Shown here: one piece after another, positions 63,761-64,000 of the stretch | How the letters are laid out: the number at the start of each line of letters is the position of its first letter | How positions within the stretch are numbered: position 1 is the stretch's first letter | NCBI RefSeq assembly: GCF_036241575.1 | Contig: NZ_CP108455.1 | Location: 1,436,001 to 1,500,000, forward strand | Origin: Streptomyces sp. NBC_01267 | Lineage (GTDB): Bacteria > Actinomycetota > Actinomycetes > Streptomycetales > Streptomycetaceae | Length of the DNA stretch: 64,000 nucleotides | Direction: 5' to 3' | Made by a program: the position numbers and the translations under genes | The notes under the pieces: generated by a model | What the model was told of the DNA's origin: nothing | What the model saw: only the letters and a program-made list of their open reading frames with translations | The model's database searches: none

Positions 63761-64000
63761 CCACAGATGCTCGCGTCCACTGTGCAGTTCTCAAACAACG
63801 ACCAGCCACCCATCACCCCACTGACAAACAGTGAGTGCACTGGGGCCGGCAACCTGAAGACTCAGGCTCAACAGAGCCCGTACCTTCAGACACCCAACAG
63901 CGTGCCCGACCCGACCGATCCCCCTCACCCTCCACGCCGAAGCAGTACTAGTGAGAACAACCTGTCGTGCCGAGTAGTCAACGTTCCACCCATGAGCAAC
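63761..64000 (-). other. 16S-23S internal spacer (partial)
   Basis: The spacer leads from the 23S gene towards a 16S gene beyond the right edge. The 23S processing stem 5' arm lies at 63768-63784. No tRNA gene is visible, as usual for Streptomyces rRNA operons. Confidence 0.75.

Noticed and set aside
63761-64000. tRNA gene in the 16S-23S spacer
   Set aside because: No cloverleaf or T-loop pattern was seen, in line with Streptomyces rRNA operons.

Overview
The window is typical high-GC actinobacterial DNA, almost certainly a Streptomyces chromosome. Codons are strongly G/C at position 3, GTG starts are common, and many genes are coupled by GTGA or ATGA overlaps. The gene order (sflA-type SepF, acyl-CoA dehydrogenase, der, plsC-like, cmk, tyrA, aroH, rluB, scpB, scpA, RHH protein, parA, ald, NUDIX, pyrG, recN, nadK, tlyA, siderophore ABC genes) matches, from memory, the S. 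coelicolor SCO1749 to SCO1790 neighbourhood. An rRNA operon closes the right end.

Region 1-7,015 looks like an accessory block. On the minus strand is an FxSxx-COOH (Fxs) peptide system: a 53-aa precursor ending F-N-S-A-L (fxsA), a radical SAM/SPASM maturase with a degenerate metallohydrolase extension (fxsB), an AAC(3)-like acetyltransferase, a TIR-like protein (fxsC) and the start of a ParA-like NTPase (fxsT, cut by the window edge). Divergent from it is a DUF4231 (SLATT-like) membrane protein. A 31-bp tandem repeat separates that gene from a convergent SLOG-like nucleotide-binding protein. The domain set resembles nucleotide-sensing or immune modules, and this is the least understood system in the window.

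Region 7,100-15,000 holds a streptogrisin-B-like secreted protease, a DUF1684 protein, an amino-acid ABC transporter operon carrying a coupled FAD/NAD(P)-binding enzyme, a divergent substrate-binding lipoprotein preceded by a probable cysteine-type leader peptide, and a DUF5685 protein with a very Cys-rich tail.

Region 15,500-31,200 holds the SepF paralogue, a glutaryl-CoA-dehydrogenase-like enzyme, a DHA2 efflux pump, a PAP2 protein with altered motifs, a small I78-type inhibitor, a glycosyltransferase with its coupled partner, the der / plsC-like / cmk / tyrA / aroH run (ribosome assembly, lipid, CMP, tyrosine), and a convergent RlaP-like nucleotidyltransferase and ADP-ribosylglycohydrolase.

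Region 31,400-58,000 is conserved core: rluB-scpB-scpA and an RHH-like protein with parA (chromosome segregation), alanine dehydrogenase, an NTPase-TPR protein, NUDIX, CTP synthase, a GH15 glucanase, a PucR regulator, a glycosyltransferase, recN, nadK, tlyA, an SCP2 protein, an iron-box-controlled FecCD/ATPase siderophore importer, a HAD-IIA phosphatase and a DUF1015 protein.

Region 58,100-64,000 has an RGG/RDD-repeat plus TPR protein, then 5S and 23S rRNA genes on the minus strand with a strong intrinsic terminator and a 23S processing stem. The 16S gene lies beyond the right edge. No tRNA, CRISPR array, insertion sequence or phage gene was recognised.
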